Notes under the pieces: generated by a model | What the model saw: only the letters and a program-made list of their open reading frames with translations | Database searches by the model: none | What the model was told of the DNA's origin: nothing | Shown here: positions 8,728-17,475 of the stretch, one piece after another | Layout of the letters: the number at the start of each line of letters is the position of its first letter | How positions within the stretch are numbered: the first letter of the stretch is position 1 | Assembly (NCBI GenBank): GCA_002433065.1 | Contig: DJHK01000023.1 | Location: 50,308-109,142, forward strand | From: Chloroflexi bacterium UBA6622 | GTDB taxonomy: Bacteria; Chloroflexota; UBA11872 | Direction of reading: 5' to 3' | Length of the DNA stretch: 58,835 nt | Position numbers and translations under genes: made by a program

Positions 8728-9560
8728 GCGTGTTTCCCAGCTGTTTCAGCATGGTGTCCGTGATGATGGTCGATTTCCACGTGGGGATCGACTTTCTTTA
8801 AGTACACCACGCTGGGATCTGTCCCAAAGTTTTCAAGGAGCGTATATCTGCGCTCTGACTCTGCCAGGCGGGAGGCTGTGGTGGATGGATCGTTGAGATC
8901 ACCGAACACTAAAGCCGTGGTCGGACATGATTGCACGCAGGCGGGTTGCACTTCGCCATCGGCGATTTCGCGGTCTTCGTTCTTCGAGGTTACACGAGCG
9001 CGATTAATACGTTGGAGGCAGAACGTGCATTTTTCGATGATGCCTTTGGTTCGAACAGTAACGTCAGGATTGAGCTGATTGTTTAACGGCTCTGGCCATT
9101 CAGGATTCCAGAAGTTGAAGTAACGAACCGAGTAGGGGCAACCGTTCGCACAAAATCGAGTGCCGATGCATCGGTTGTATACCTGAACGTTGAGGCCTTC
9201 CGGGTTGTGATACGTCGCCCATACTGGGCAAACCGTTTCGCACGGGGCATTTCCGCAGTGCTGGCACAGCACTGGAATGAATCTGGCTTTGGCATTCGGG
9301 AATTCGCCTTCCCAGTAGCGTTCAATTCGGATCCATGTCTTGGCGCGTCGTTCAAGAACGCGATTTTCCTCGTTGATAGCAATGTTGTTTTCAGCTTGGC
9401 AAGCGACGACGCAGGCTTGACAGCCGGTGCATCGATCCAGGTCGATGACCATACCCCACCGCCGACCGTCGAGTGGCGTCACTTCAGCGTCGGTTGGGAT
9501 GGTCTCGCCAAGGGTGGCAACGGCAGTTGCTCTGGCAGAGGCTTCGTGTGCGCTACTCAT
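8724..9560 (-). CDS. actB2: Alternative complex III iron-sulfur subunit ActB2
   Basis: This 278-residue ferredoxin-type subunit carries electrons from the quinol sites to the ActA hemes. Cysteine groups are visible as CTGCQACVVAC, CQHCGNAPCETVCP, CIGTRFCANGCP, CTFCLQR and CVQSCP, enough for four clusters. In many organisms this domain is the C-terminal half of a single ActB polypeptide; here it is a separate gene. The ATG at 9560 overlaps the actB1 stop by eight bases and is preferred over an in-frame site at 9611, which would overlap by about 60 bases. A histidine-rich tail (HVEIDHHHGHH) ends the protein and could bind metal. Confidence 0.92.
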   Translation of the reverse strand: MSSAHEASARATAVATLGETIPTDAEVTPLDGRRWGMVIDLDRCTGCQACVVACQAENNIAINEENRVLERRAKTWIRIERYWEGEFPNAKARFIPVLCQHCGNAPCETVCPVWATYHNPEGLNVQVYNRCIGTRFCANGCPYSVRYFNFWNPEWPEPLNNQLNPDVTVRTKGIIEKCTFCLQRINRARVTSKNEDREIADGEVQPACVQSCPTTALVFGDLNDPSTTASRLAESERRYTLLENFGTDPSVVYLKKVDPHVEIDHHHGHHAETAGKHA

Positions 9561-11757
9561 GGCTAATTTGCACCACCGGTTCTTCGCTGTCGTTTCGTGC
9601 GTTGGGGACAACCTCGATAGTTGGAAGTTGTTTAAAGTTGTTGGTCGGTGTTACGGCCGCTCGTGTTGCGGCCCATGCCAGGCCTCCAGCGCCAGCGACA
9701 GTCAAGGGTGCCAGCGCGGCCAGAACATTTGCTCCCCGATCTTCACGCCAGCGACCACCAAACCTGTGGCCCTGCCCTATGGGCACCCCGATGATTCCAG
9801 GCGCAGAGACTGGGGATTCATACACGGTCGCTTCGAATTTCCCATGCAGTGTGCGAATCTCGACTACATCTCCTCGGGTGACGCCGAGCGCAGCCGCTGT
9901 TTTCGGGTTGACCTCAACCCAGGTTGTCCATGTGGTGGAGGTGATAGGGTCCGGTGTGGCTTGCATCCACGGGTTCGCGGACTCATCGCCTGTGCCGAGG
10001 GCAACGCTTTCAAAGGGAACGAGATGCATTGGAAACTCTATCTCGTCGCCAGAAAATTGGGGTTCGGCAAGAAGGTTGATGTTCCAATCTTGGGAGGGTG
10101 AAAATGAGCCACCGTGCGCTGTGTTCCAAGCCCCACCGTTTTTGAGTAGGTCGATCCATCGGGCTTCAAAGTCACCACTTCCACCGAATGACTGTTCTGC
10201 TCCGGCTCGGACAGCGTCTCGCATCGTTTCCCATGTTGGAGCGGTTTCAGGTTTAACCTCATGCCATGCGGTGAGCAGGACGTCGCCGAAACTTCGTCCT
10301 GTCACAAAGGGTGTGATCACAGGCTGTTGATAGCCCGCGACTTGTTGGCCCGGCATCGGGTCCGGTGCAAAGTCTCCCCATTCTTCGAAGGCGTGAGTCG
10401 CGGGAAGGACCAGGTCTGCGTGACCGAGCGTTTCGCTCATAGCGGTTCCAATTCCCACCACGAAGGGGATTGATCCCAGGGCATCAGCAAATCGTGTGGC
10501 CTCGGGCATTCCATACACAGGATCTGCATCGAACACGATAGCTACGTCGGGGCTATCCCCGTCGAGCCACGCGTTCGCACGACTTGCAAGGGCTTCAAAC
10601 GTCGTTGGTACGACCGGCGGGGTAATTCCAGTTCGAGGGCCAGGGTTGGGCAGGAGGCCTCCTACGCGCCCGACGCTTCCGACCATTCGATTTAGCAGGA
10701 TAACGGCGAGACCGTTATCCAGCCCATTGGCACTGGCCAACGCCGGACCTCCAGCTATCGCAAGACCTGGTTGGTGCGACGCGAACTCGCGGGCGATTTC
10801 TTGAATGCGGGATGCCGGGACGCCGGTGCGCTCTGCCACAAGGTCTGGGGCATAGGCGTTGAGAGCATCCAGACCACCGACAGCATTGACTGCGTCAAAC
10901 CAATTGTCGTTGCCTGTAAGGCCTTCGGCCGCGATGACCTGTGCGATCGAGAGGGCGAGCGCACCTTCTTGTCCCGGGTGTACATATACCCAGGAATCGG
11001 CATTGGCCCCGGTCGTCGACATCCTCGGTTCGACCTGGATGAGTCGGCCTCGTTCACCAGCGCCTTGCCGGAACTCCCCGTAGCCAATGCTGTATTGGGT
11101 GGGGGAAATCCACGTACTAAGAAAGTCTGCCCCAAAGGACAGGATCGAATGGGCGTTCGCAATGTCAAGGTGGGGCAGGCGATCAACACCGAGGCCCGCT
11201 TTGGCAACTTGTCGCCATACACTAGATTCGATGGTTTCGTAGACTAGGTGCTCCCCGGCAAACGCCCCTGCGAAATCCTGTGCAATGCGTGCTCGAGTTC
11301 CACTGATGGGTCCGGTAATAATCGTGACGCTGGAGGCGTCTGATAGCTTTTCGGCGAGTAGGTCGAGTGCGGTTGCCCATTCCAGATTATTAAACGTACC
11401 CGCGCCCCGCAGCCCACGACGCTTTTTCGGAGTGTCTAGGCGGTCTGGGTGGTATAGAGATTGGACGCCTGACTGGCTACGGACGTTGAGCTTGCCTTGG
11501 TTGACCGGGAATGCCGGATTGCCTTCGACTTTCTTGGCTCGCCCGTCAATGGTCCGAACGACCACACTGTTACCACAGGAGGTGTGGGCACAGGCGGTGG
11601 CGAACCACAGCTCTTGGCCAGGTAAGGACTGTTCTGGTTGGAGAACAAAGCTCTGGACTTGCGATTCTCGCTCCGGTGCGGCGCAGGCCACAACCGTGGC
11701 GCCACCAATCAGAGCGGTGGACCCCATCACAAAGCGTCGTCGTCCGAGGGTGCTCAT
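9553..11757 (-). CDS. actB1: Alternative complex III molybdopterin-oxidoreductase-like subunit ActB1
   Basis: This 734-residue protein has the fold of molybdopterin oxidoreductases, although in characterised ACIII the corresponding part binds no molybdenum cofactor. The N-terminus is a twin-arginine signal (GRRRFVMGS), then a hydrophobic stretch ending VVAC, so it may be a TAT-exported lipoprotein. The usual N-terminal FeS motif is reduced to two cysteines (ATACAHTSCG). The start is ATG 11757, 13 bases after actA; an in-frame extension to 11868 would place a stretch overlapping actA before the TAT signal. It overlaps actB2 by eight bases. Splitting ActB into B1 and B2 is a lineage feature and not a broken gene, since both halves are intact. 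Confidence 0.92.
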   Translation of the reverse strand: MSTLGRRRFVMGSTALIGGATVVACAAPERESQVQSFVLQPEQSLPGQELWFATACAHTSCGNSVVVRTIDGRAKKVEGNPAFPVNQGKLNVRSQSGVQSLYHPDRLDTPKKRRGLRGAGTFNNLEWATALDLLAEKLSDASSVTIITGPISGTRARIAQDFAGAFAGEHLVYETIESSVWRQVAKAGLGVDRLPHLDIANAHSILSFGADFLSTWISPTQYSIGYGEFRQGAGERGRLIQVEPRMSTTGANADSWVYVHPGQEGALALSIAQVIAAEGLTGNDNWFDAVNAVGGLDALNAYAPDLVAERTGVPASRIQEIAREFASHQPGLAIAGGPALASANGLDNGLAVILLNRMVGSVGRVGGLLPNPGPRTGITPPVVPTTFEALASRANAWLDGDSPDVAIVFDADPVYGMPEATRFADALGSIPFVVGIGTAMSETLGHADLVLPATHAFEEWGDFAPDPMPGQQVAGYQQPVITPFVTGRSFGDVLLTAWHEVKPETAPTWETMRDAVRAGAEQSFGGSGDFEARWIDLLKNGGAWNTAHGGSFSPSQDWNINLLAEPQFSGDEIEFPMHLVPFESVALGTGDESANPWMQATPDPITSTTWTTWVEVNPKTAAALGVTRGDVVEIRTLHGKFEATVYESPVSAPGIIGVPIGQGHRFGGRWREDRGANVLAALAPLTVAGAGGLAWAATRAAVTPTNNFKQLPTIEVVPNARNDSEEPVVQISHE

Positions 11758-11770
11758 AGTTTTGGCCCGA

Positions 11771-12331
11771 TCATTTGTGGCATGTTGCGCAATCCAGCGA
11801 GGCCGAATTTTCTCGGTGACACCCTTGGCAATCTCCCATTGAGAGCGAACGAACCTGGCGAACCTCACTCATTGATGCCACATCGCCATGACACGTTGCG
11901 CAGTCTAAACCGGCCTGGATATGAGGCGCATGTACAAAGCGTACGTGATCAGGCACTCGGTGCACCCGAGTCCAGTCGACCGGTGTATTGGTTTCCCAAT
12001 GCGCTTGGAGCAGTTGGATTTGAGGGCGGTCAGTGGCGACCACGCCATGGCAAAACATGCATTGCTGAACGGAGGGGATCGTAGCGGAGGCTTCCGTTAC
12101 TACTCCACGATGACAAAACTGACAGGGGATGGCGGCTTCTCCGGCGTGGACCGAGTGGTCAAACGCGATCGGTTGTTCGGGCGCACCGGTCACGGTTCCA
12201 CCGGAAGCCATCAAAAAGAGCAGCAATGCAATGACTCCAGCGCCACCGAGTAACAGAGGTGTCACGGCCAATCCAATGACGAGGGCCTGAAGGCGTGTAA
12301 TACGCGGGAGGAGTGCGCCGAGATACTGCAT
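11771..12331 (-). CDS. actA: Alternative complex III pentaheme cytochrome ActA
   Basis: This 186-residue protein has one N-terminal membrane anchor (about residues 16-42) and five CxxCH heme sites at residues 70-74, 91-95, 144-148, 168-172 and 181-185. Spare histidines (H59, H62, H111, H124, H134, H137) can serve as distal ligands. ActA receives electrons from the ActB clusters on the outer membrane face. The last heme site ends one residue before the stop. It is three bases downstream of the small membrane-protein gene and 13 bases before actB1. It is an obvious client of the ccm genes in the same operon. Confidence 0.94.
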   Translation of the reverse strand: MQYLGALLPRITRLQALVIGLAVTPLLLGGAGVIALLLFLMASGGTVTGAPEQPIAFDHSVHAGEAAIPCQFCHRGVVTEASATIPSVQQCMFCHGVVATDRPQIQLLQAHWETNTPVDWTRVHRVPDHVRFVHAPHIQAGLDCATCHGDVASMSEVRQVRSLSMGDCQGCHRENSASLDCATCHK

Positions 12332-12334
12332 GAG

Positions 12335-12631
12335 TTAGATGGCAAGCCTCGGGTAAATCCCGGGTAAGACTTCGAGGCCAAGGATCACGAATTTAACGAT
12401 GACGATGATAGTTGTGGTAATGCCGGCCAAAGCAATCAGGTAGAGCGGTGCTCGCATCCGTCGTGCAATGTGCGCTGGCAGTTCGCCGGTGTCAGCGAGC
12501 GACGGAATCATCGCGTGGGCCAACATATAGGTGAGTCCAGTGATAACAAGGGAGGCAGCAAATACCCAAAGGTGCGCAGCTAATGCAGAAAGTTCGACCC
12601 ACTGGCCCGATGTAAGCTCCGCTAGCTGCAC
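12335..12631 (-). CDS. Small two-helix membrane protein leading the act operon
   Basis: This protein of about 98 residues is not recognised from sequence. It has two hydrophobic helices (AALAAHLWVFAASLVITGL region and LYLIALAGITTTIIVIVKFV region) separated by a polar loop with GELPAHIARRM. The GTG at 12631 is chosen because GGAG lies eight bases upstream; another GTG at 12640 is in frame. It ends three bases before actA and is therefore translated with the ACIII genes. It may be an accessory or assembly subunit of the complex, but that is inference from position only. Confidence 0.7.
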   Translation of the reverse strand: MQLAELTSGQWVELSALAAHLWVFAASLVITGLTYMLAHAMIPSLADTGELPAHIARRMRAPLYLIALAGITTTIIVIVKFVILGLEVLPGIYPRLAI

Positions 12632-12703
12632 GCACAACACTCCGTTGGCATCCGGCCCCTCCGAACACCGGCCACATGGTAGCTGACTTAGCGGCGGGCG
12701 GCT

Positions 12704-12721
12704 TAGTGAAATCTTTCACAA
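12704..12721. promoter_or_regulatory. CRP/FNR-type palindrome upstream of the act-ccm operon
   Basis: The sequence GTGAAATCTTTCAC (12706-12719) is a palindrome with six-base arms, and it fits the CRP-family layout GTGA-N6-TCAC. On the operon strand a TACCAT hexamer at 12681-12676 could be the -10 element, which would place the palindrome centre about 43 bases upstream of transcription, near the usual activator position. It lies about 80 bases before the first gene. The regulator is not in the window, and the divergent aldehyde dehydrogenase could be the target instead. Confidence 0.45.
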
Positions 12722-12902
12722 AATCTTACCGCGTTGGGAGGCAGGTGGGTGAAACATCATCGGGACGTGAATTTCAACTGGGTTCGGGACGTAGCGCGTG
12801 TGCTGTGCCAAGATGGTGTAGCGACCTACGACGGTCGTAAATCCCGTTTCGCCAACCTGTGACCGCGCTTACTTTAAAAGTTTTGAAAGGAATGTAGTCA
12901 GA

Positions 12903-14315
12903 ATGCAGATGTACGTTGCCGGCGCGTGGACTGACGGTCAGTCAACTATGGACGTTAGAAATCCGTTTGATGGGTCTGTTGTAGACACTGTGCCTCGCGG
13001 CACGGCGGATGATGTTGATCGAGCGTTGGAGAGCGCAACGCGCGGGGCTCGGGTGATGGCGGCTCTTACCGGCTACGAGCGATATCAAATATTGCATCGT
13101 GTGGCCGATCTTATTGTGGCGAACCACGAGAGGCTGTCTGAATCCTTGACCAGGGAGCAGGGCAAGATCCTTGCAGAGGCTCGGATTGAGGTTGAACGGG
13201 CGTCGGAGATTTTTTACCTCTCGGCCGAAGAAGCCAAGCGACTTGATGGCGAAGTGGTGCCTCTCGATGGAGGACCGGGTGTAAAAGGTAAGTTAGGTTT
13301 CACCCTTCGCGTGCCTTGTGGTGTGGTGGCTGCCGTAACCCCGTTCAATTTTCCTCTCCACCTGGTTGGTCACAAAGTGGGTCCAGCACTAGCAGGTGGC
13401 AACGCAGTTGTCGTCAAGCCTGCCAGCGACACCCCGCTTTCGGCCTTGCATCTCGTCGAACTTCTCCTTGAGGCAGGCGTTCCAGAAGAAGCAGTTCATT
13501 GTGTGACTGGTTCCGGTGCTGAAATTGGAGATGCCTTGGTTTCCGACTCACGGGTTCGGAAGGTGAGCTTTACCGGCAGTCGGGATATTGGTGAAAGGAT
13601 TTGCAGGCAGGCGGGTATCAAGAAGGTCACGATGGAATTAGGTTCTAACGCTCCCGTTATCGTGATGCCGGATGCGGATATGAACAAGGTTCGAAATGTG
13701 ATTCCTCAAACCGCATTTGCCAATGCTGGACAGGTTTGTATCTCTACCCAACGGGTGATTGCTCCGGAACCAATCTATGACGAGTTGGTTGAAACCCTTG
13801 TGCCTGCAGTGAAGTCGCTGTCGACCGGTGACCCTCTTGATCCTTCGACCAATGTGGGTCCGATGATTCGTGAATCGGACGCGATCCGAGTAGGCGAGTG
13901 GGTTGATGAGGCGGTTGGCGCAGGTGCGGAATTGCTGGCCGGCGGCGAGCGGGCAGGTCAAATGTTTGAGCCGACCTTGTTGGCCAATGTCAGTCCTGAC
14001 ATGCGCGTGTCGTGTGAAGAGCTTTTCGGCCCTGCTGTTGGAGTGACCCGTGTGCAGTCGACTGATGAAGCGATTGCCCTCGCCAATGATTCCATCTATG
14101 GCCTGAGTGCGGCGATCTTCACCCAAGACATTGATGTGGCGCTTCGGTTCGCTCGCGAAGTGGATTCGGGCAATGTGCACATCAATTGGGGTAGCCAGTG
14201 GCGGACGGATCTCATGCCTTATGGTGGCCTTAAGGACAGCGGTATGGGTAAAGAGGGGCCACGTTATGCCGTCGAGGAGATGACCGAGCATAAGCTGGTC
14301 GTTATTCACGACTGA
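12903..14315 (+). CDS. NAD(P)-dependent aldehyde dehydrogenase
   Basis: This 470-residue enzyme is a full-length member of the aldehyde dehydrogenase superfamily, oxidising an aldehyde to a carboxylate. The oxyanion asparagine is in TPFNFP (N149), the cofactor-binding FTGS at 223-226, the general base in MELGSNAP (E245) and the catalytic cysteine in GQVCIS (C279). The C-terminal PYGGLKDSGMGKEG motif is also present. Substrate cannot be set from sequence; lactaldehyde, glyceraldehyde-3-phosphate or related aldehydes are possible. It is divergent from the act operon and followed after 23 bases by the metallopeptidase lipoprotein gene. An AAAGGA sequence precedes the ATG by 11 bases. Confidence 0.93.
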   Translation: MQMYVAGAWTDGQSTMDVRNPFDGSVVDTVPRGTADDVDRALESATRGARVMAALTGYERYQILHRVADLIVANHERLSESLTREQGKILAEARIEVERASEIFYLSAEEAKRLDGEVVPLDGGPGVKGKLGFTLRVPCGVVAAVTPFNFPLHLVGHKVGPALAGGNAVVVKPASDTPLSALHLVELLLEAGVPEEAVHCVTGSGAEIGDALVSDSRVRKVSFTGSRDIGERICRQAGIKKVTMELGSNAPVIVMPDADMNKVRNVIPQTAFANAGQVCISTQRVIAPEPIYDELVETLVPAVKSLSTGDPLDPSTNVGPMIRESDAIRVGEWVDEAVGAGAELLAGGERAGQMFEPTLLANVSPDMRVSCEELFGPAVGVTRVQSTDEAIALANDSIYGLSAAIFTQDIDVALRFAREVDSGNVHINWGSQWRTDLMPYGGLKDSGMGKEGPRYAVEEMTEHKLVVIHD

Positions 14316-14338
14316 GACGTAGGGTTTCTGGGTACAGG

Positions 14339-17300
14339 TTGGCCGCTGTTTTGAGTAGACGACCGAAAACTTTTTGGGTTTTCGGCTTGTTGGTGCTGAC
14401 CCTGTGTTTTGGGTGTGGCGATGGGCAATCGGATGGCCCGGTAGCTGAGGGTGGGGGGCAGACGCCATCGGTGTCACTGCAGTCTCGACAGGCGCATGAA
14501 CTTCAGGTTGCATGTCTGGCCGGTGGTGGGACGTGGGCTGATGGTAAGTGTCAGCGATCGACAGCAGGGGCTCCGGAAAACAGGTCTACTGCTGCGACTC
14601 CTTCCTCGACTTCCAAGCTGGAGGGGCATGACCATGGATCGCATAGTCACGAGGAGGCATTCCAGCCGACTATGTCCGGCACAACAGCTGGGCTGCGGTT
14701 GCTCAACCTCACGAGCTGGCCGACGGCGACGCTTAAGGCGGATGCTGACCGAGCATCGAGTCTTATGGCGAAGCGCCAAAGTGATGTTTGGGCGGTGATA
14801 TATCCGGTCGGGGCGCACATTGCTGATGTGTCACCGGGTACTTGGTCACCGGATGGCAACCCAGAGCACGGGAAGCCGTTTGCCAAGTTTGAGCGGGTGA
14901 TTTCCCAAGACCAGGTCGAGGCATTGCTTGGTGAAATCCATACATGGATGGCATCGCACGGCTGCATTGATTCCGAGCACCGGAACCATCAACTAGCCGA
15001 GTATCGCCTGTGGATTGAAGGCGGCGCCGACGTTTCAACCCAAATTCCGCTCTGTGCTGATGTGCGTCTTGTGATGATGGCTGTGCCGGAGGGCATGCCG
15101 GACTGGGACCTGCACATGTTCCTGGTGCACGAGCTGTACCACGCGTTTCAACATGATCTTGAGGGCCGTGAGTGCCAGGACGTTGGACACATGATGTTTG
15201 TAGAAGGTGCCGCCCAGTACTTTGGTTATTTTCTCACTGAGACTAGGTTCCCGGAGCGACCTGCTGTCTCCTCGCTGTTGGGTGATGCGCGAGCTGGCTT
15301 TCAGCAAGGTGACGGGATTGACCAGGGCAATTCCACGGCTGCAGCAGCGGCCCTGCGATTAATGGTTGAGCGAGGGGATTTGTCGCATAACGCGATTATG
15401 GATGGCACTTTGTTCCATTCGTGCGCCCGTAGTGGTGAGTATGGGCCCGATGTTCCGTCGGTCCAGAGTGCTCGTTCGGATTGGTTTCAGATAGAAAATC
15501 GTGACGGCGAATATGAGTTTGCCCGGGCTGTGGTTGGTCGGGCGGCTTCAGCGTCGCCGGTTACTGATGGCCGGTCCTCGGATGACTCAGGTGCTACGTC
15601 AGATAGTCCGGTTTTGCATGGTTCGGCTGGCACAGGCGGGCCATTGAACTTGCTGGTGACAGGGTGTGACGATGAGCGACTCGAGATTTCGCCATCGGTA
15701 CGTCAGGCCCTGGCGGGGCTTGCATTCACCCAGTGCAGTATGCCGTTTGGAATCCTATTGGCGGCGGCTGATGACATGCCAGGGCCTGCGGTGACCTATG
15801 CCGCCAAGATTGTGGCGGAGTTCATGGACCAGGACCGGGATGGTTATGCGGACCATGCAGAACTAGCGGCCATGCTCAAATATCCAGGCGGCGTAGATGA
15901 TCAACGGGCCTGGTTGGCCATGCCGACCAGACATGCTGGATGGGAAGAAGGTGCCAGTCGGGATCATAAGCAGAAGATTGGGGATGAAATCGGAATCCCG
16001 GCTTGGTGGCTTTGGGGAGATGCTGGCAGAAATGGCGACTTTTCGGCCGGCCTCGACGAGCATGCCAAAGCCGTGATCTGGGAAGAAATTGATCATTTTG
16101 TGCACCAATTCGGGCTCTCCAACGTGTTCCCATCAGAATTTGGTGTGCAGAACTGGGACTCGCTAGTAGCTCAGGAGACGAAGCGGGCGGCCTGTGAATG
16201 GTGGCAGCATCCGGAGAACGATTGCCCAGGCAAGCCAAGAGAGCATGATGGGCCGCAGGATGGGTGTGCGGATCCTGGGTGCGACGTGGTGGAGTTTTTT
16301 CACCAGGTGCAAACCATGCGGGCCGGCATGCAGCCCGGGTGGCGGGGTATTGGATTTCCTGAGAACAAACAGGAACTGGAAGCACGTCTCAGTCCTGAAT
16401 TCAAGGCACTGATGGATGATCCCCGTTTCCCTTTAGTGCGTCGTCCGCTGACGGGTGACTACCCGTTGGCCGGTGAGGCTGTGACGGTATCGGAGACTCC
16501 GACGGCGGCCCCAACTATGGCGGCCAAGGTATCTGCCCCTGTCGTGGCCTTAGTTCCTGCTCAAGCAGGGGTGACTGGTGCGGGTGTGCGGTATGTCAAC
16601 TTGACGGATGTCAGCACTAGTGAGCTTGAAGAATGGACAAAAGTCTTGGAAGCGAAAATGGCGCGACGGCAAAGTGATGTGCTGTACATGATGTGGCCGA
16701 TTGGGAAATGGATCGGTCCATGCGAGGGCTGTTTCGATAGTCACCCCTTGCAACAACACGAACGTGTGATTGCTCCGGACCAGGTCGAGTTTCTCCTTGG
16801 CGAACTGAAATCCTGGATGGCAACGACGTCCATAGATTCTGACCACGCGAATTCAGAATTGGCTATGTGGCGGAAGGTTTTAGAAGGTGGGGGGGATGCG
16901 GCCACTCAGTTCTCCCTGTCCCAGTCTTCCCGTTTTATCATGCACGGTGTCGAACAGGGGCGCGAAGCACGCGACGTATATCACACTGTGACACATGAGT
17001 TGTACCACGCCTTTCAGCACGACATTTCATCTGATGGTGAATGCCACCATGGGTCTCGAATGATGGTTGAGGCTGGCGCTGACTACTTCGCGTATGTGGC
17101 GCTCGAAAATAAATATCCGGACTATGGCGTGGGTGGATTGTTGCGTGATGCGTGGCGGTCCTATCAGGATGAAGGCGAGCTGGCCATTCGCGGTAGTTCG
17201 GTGGCTGCAGGCGCGTTGCTGCGTTTGCTTGTGGAACGTGGGCACGCGTCCCATGAGGCGGTGATGGACGGTAGCTTCTTTCATGCGTGTGCTAGAGGTA

Positions 17301-17413
17301 ATGAGCTGGGGTCCGACACCCCGGCTATGCAACAGGCGCTGCAGGACTGGTTCAGAATTGAAGCCCATGCGGGCTCCTACCGGTTTGAGCCTATTGTGGT
17401 GAGCAATGCGTGA
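14339..17413 (+). CDS. Large lipoprotein with two tandem HExxH metallopeptidase-like domains
   Basis: This 1024-residue secreted protein has an N-terminal signal ending near Cys26 (LTLCFGC, a weak lipobox), then a low-complexity stretch with HDHGSHSH. Two homologous domains of about 270 residues occupy roughly 118-395 and 748-1022. Each carries HELYH (H264/E265/H268 and H886/E887/H890) and a glutamate 21 residues after the second histidine (E289 in FVEG, E911 in VEAG), the gluzincin zinc-site pattern. Between them lies a different region with an EF-hand-like loop DQDRDGYADHAE (497-508) and several cysteines. Protease activity is predicted, not shown. It starts with TTG; an in-frame TTG at 14351 is an alternative. 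I do not recognise a named family. Confidence 0.75.
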   Translation: MAAVLSRRPKTFWVFGLLVLTLCFGCGDGQSDGPVAEGGGQTPSVSLQSRQAHELQVACLAGGGTWADGKCQRSTAGAPENRSTAATPSSTSKLEGHDHGSHSHEEAFQPTMSGTTAGLRLLNLTSWPTATLKADADRASSLMAKRQSDVWAVIYPVGAHIADVSPGTWSPDGNPEHGKPFAKFERVISQDQVEALLGEIHTWMASHGCIDSEHRNHQLAEYRLWIEGGADVSTQIPLCADVRLVMMAVPEGMPDWDLHMFLVHELYHAFQHDLEGRECQDVGHMMFVEGAAQYFGYFLTETRFPERPAVSSLLGDARAGFQQGDGIDQGNSTAAAAALRLMVERGDLSHNAIMDGTLFHSCARSGEYGPDVPSVQSARSDWFQIENRDGEYEFARAVVGRAASASPVTDGRSSDDSGATSDSPVLHGSAGTGGPLNLLVTGCDDERLEISPSVRQALAGLAFTQCSMPFGILLAAADDMPGPAVTYAAKIVAEFMDQDRDGYADHAELAAMLKYPGGVDDQRAWLAMPTRHAGWEEGASRDHKQKIGDEIGIPAWWLWGDAGRNGDFSAGLDEHAKAVIWEEIDHFVHQFGLSNVFPSEFGVQNWDSLVAQETKRAACEWWQHPENDCPGKPREHDGPQDGCADPGCDVVEFFHQVQTMRAGMQPGWRGIGFPENKQELEARLSPEFKALMDDPRFPLVRRPLTGDYPLAGEAVTVSETPTAAPTMAAKVSAPVVALVPAQAGVTGAGVRYVNLTDVSTSELEEWTKVLEAKMARRQSDVLYMMWPIGKWIGPCEGCFDSHPLQQHERVIAPDQVEFLLGELKSWMATTSIDSDHANSELAMWRKVLEGGGDAATQFSLSQSSRFIMHGVEQGREARDVYHTVTHELYHAFQHDISSDGECHHGSRMMVEAGADYFAYVALENKYPDYGVGGLLRDAWRSYQDEGELAIRGSSVAAGALLRLLVERGHASHEAVMDGSFFHACARGNELGSDTPAMQQALQDWFRIEAHAGSYRFEPIVVSNA

Positions 17414-17475
17414 GTCGACGATCAGTCACGGCGTTGGGGTGCTACTCGTGTTCGACGGCGATCAATCGTAGTCGG

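Noticed and set aside
9473..10330. Long plus-strand open frame opposite actB1/actB2
   Set aside because: Antisense to coupled act genes; composition is typical of a reverse-frame artefact and no family is recognisable.
9553..11757. actB1 as an active molybdenum enzyme
   Set aside because: The gene sits in a complete ACIII operon, and the N-terminal cluster motif is reduced to two cysteines, as expected for the cofactor-free ACIII subunit.
13638..14513. Open frame of 291 codons on the minus strand opposite the aldehyde dehydrogenase gene
   Set aside because: It lies antisense to an intact, motif-complete gene, has no recognisable domain and has the histidine- and arginine-rich look of a shadow frame.
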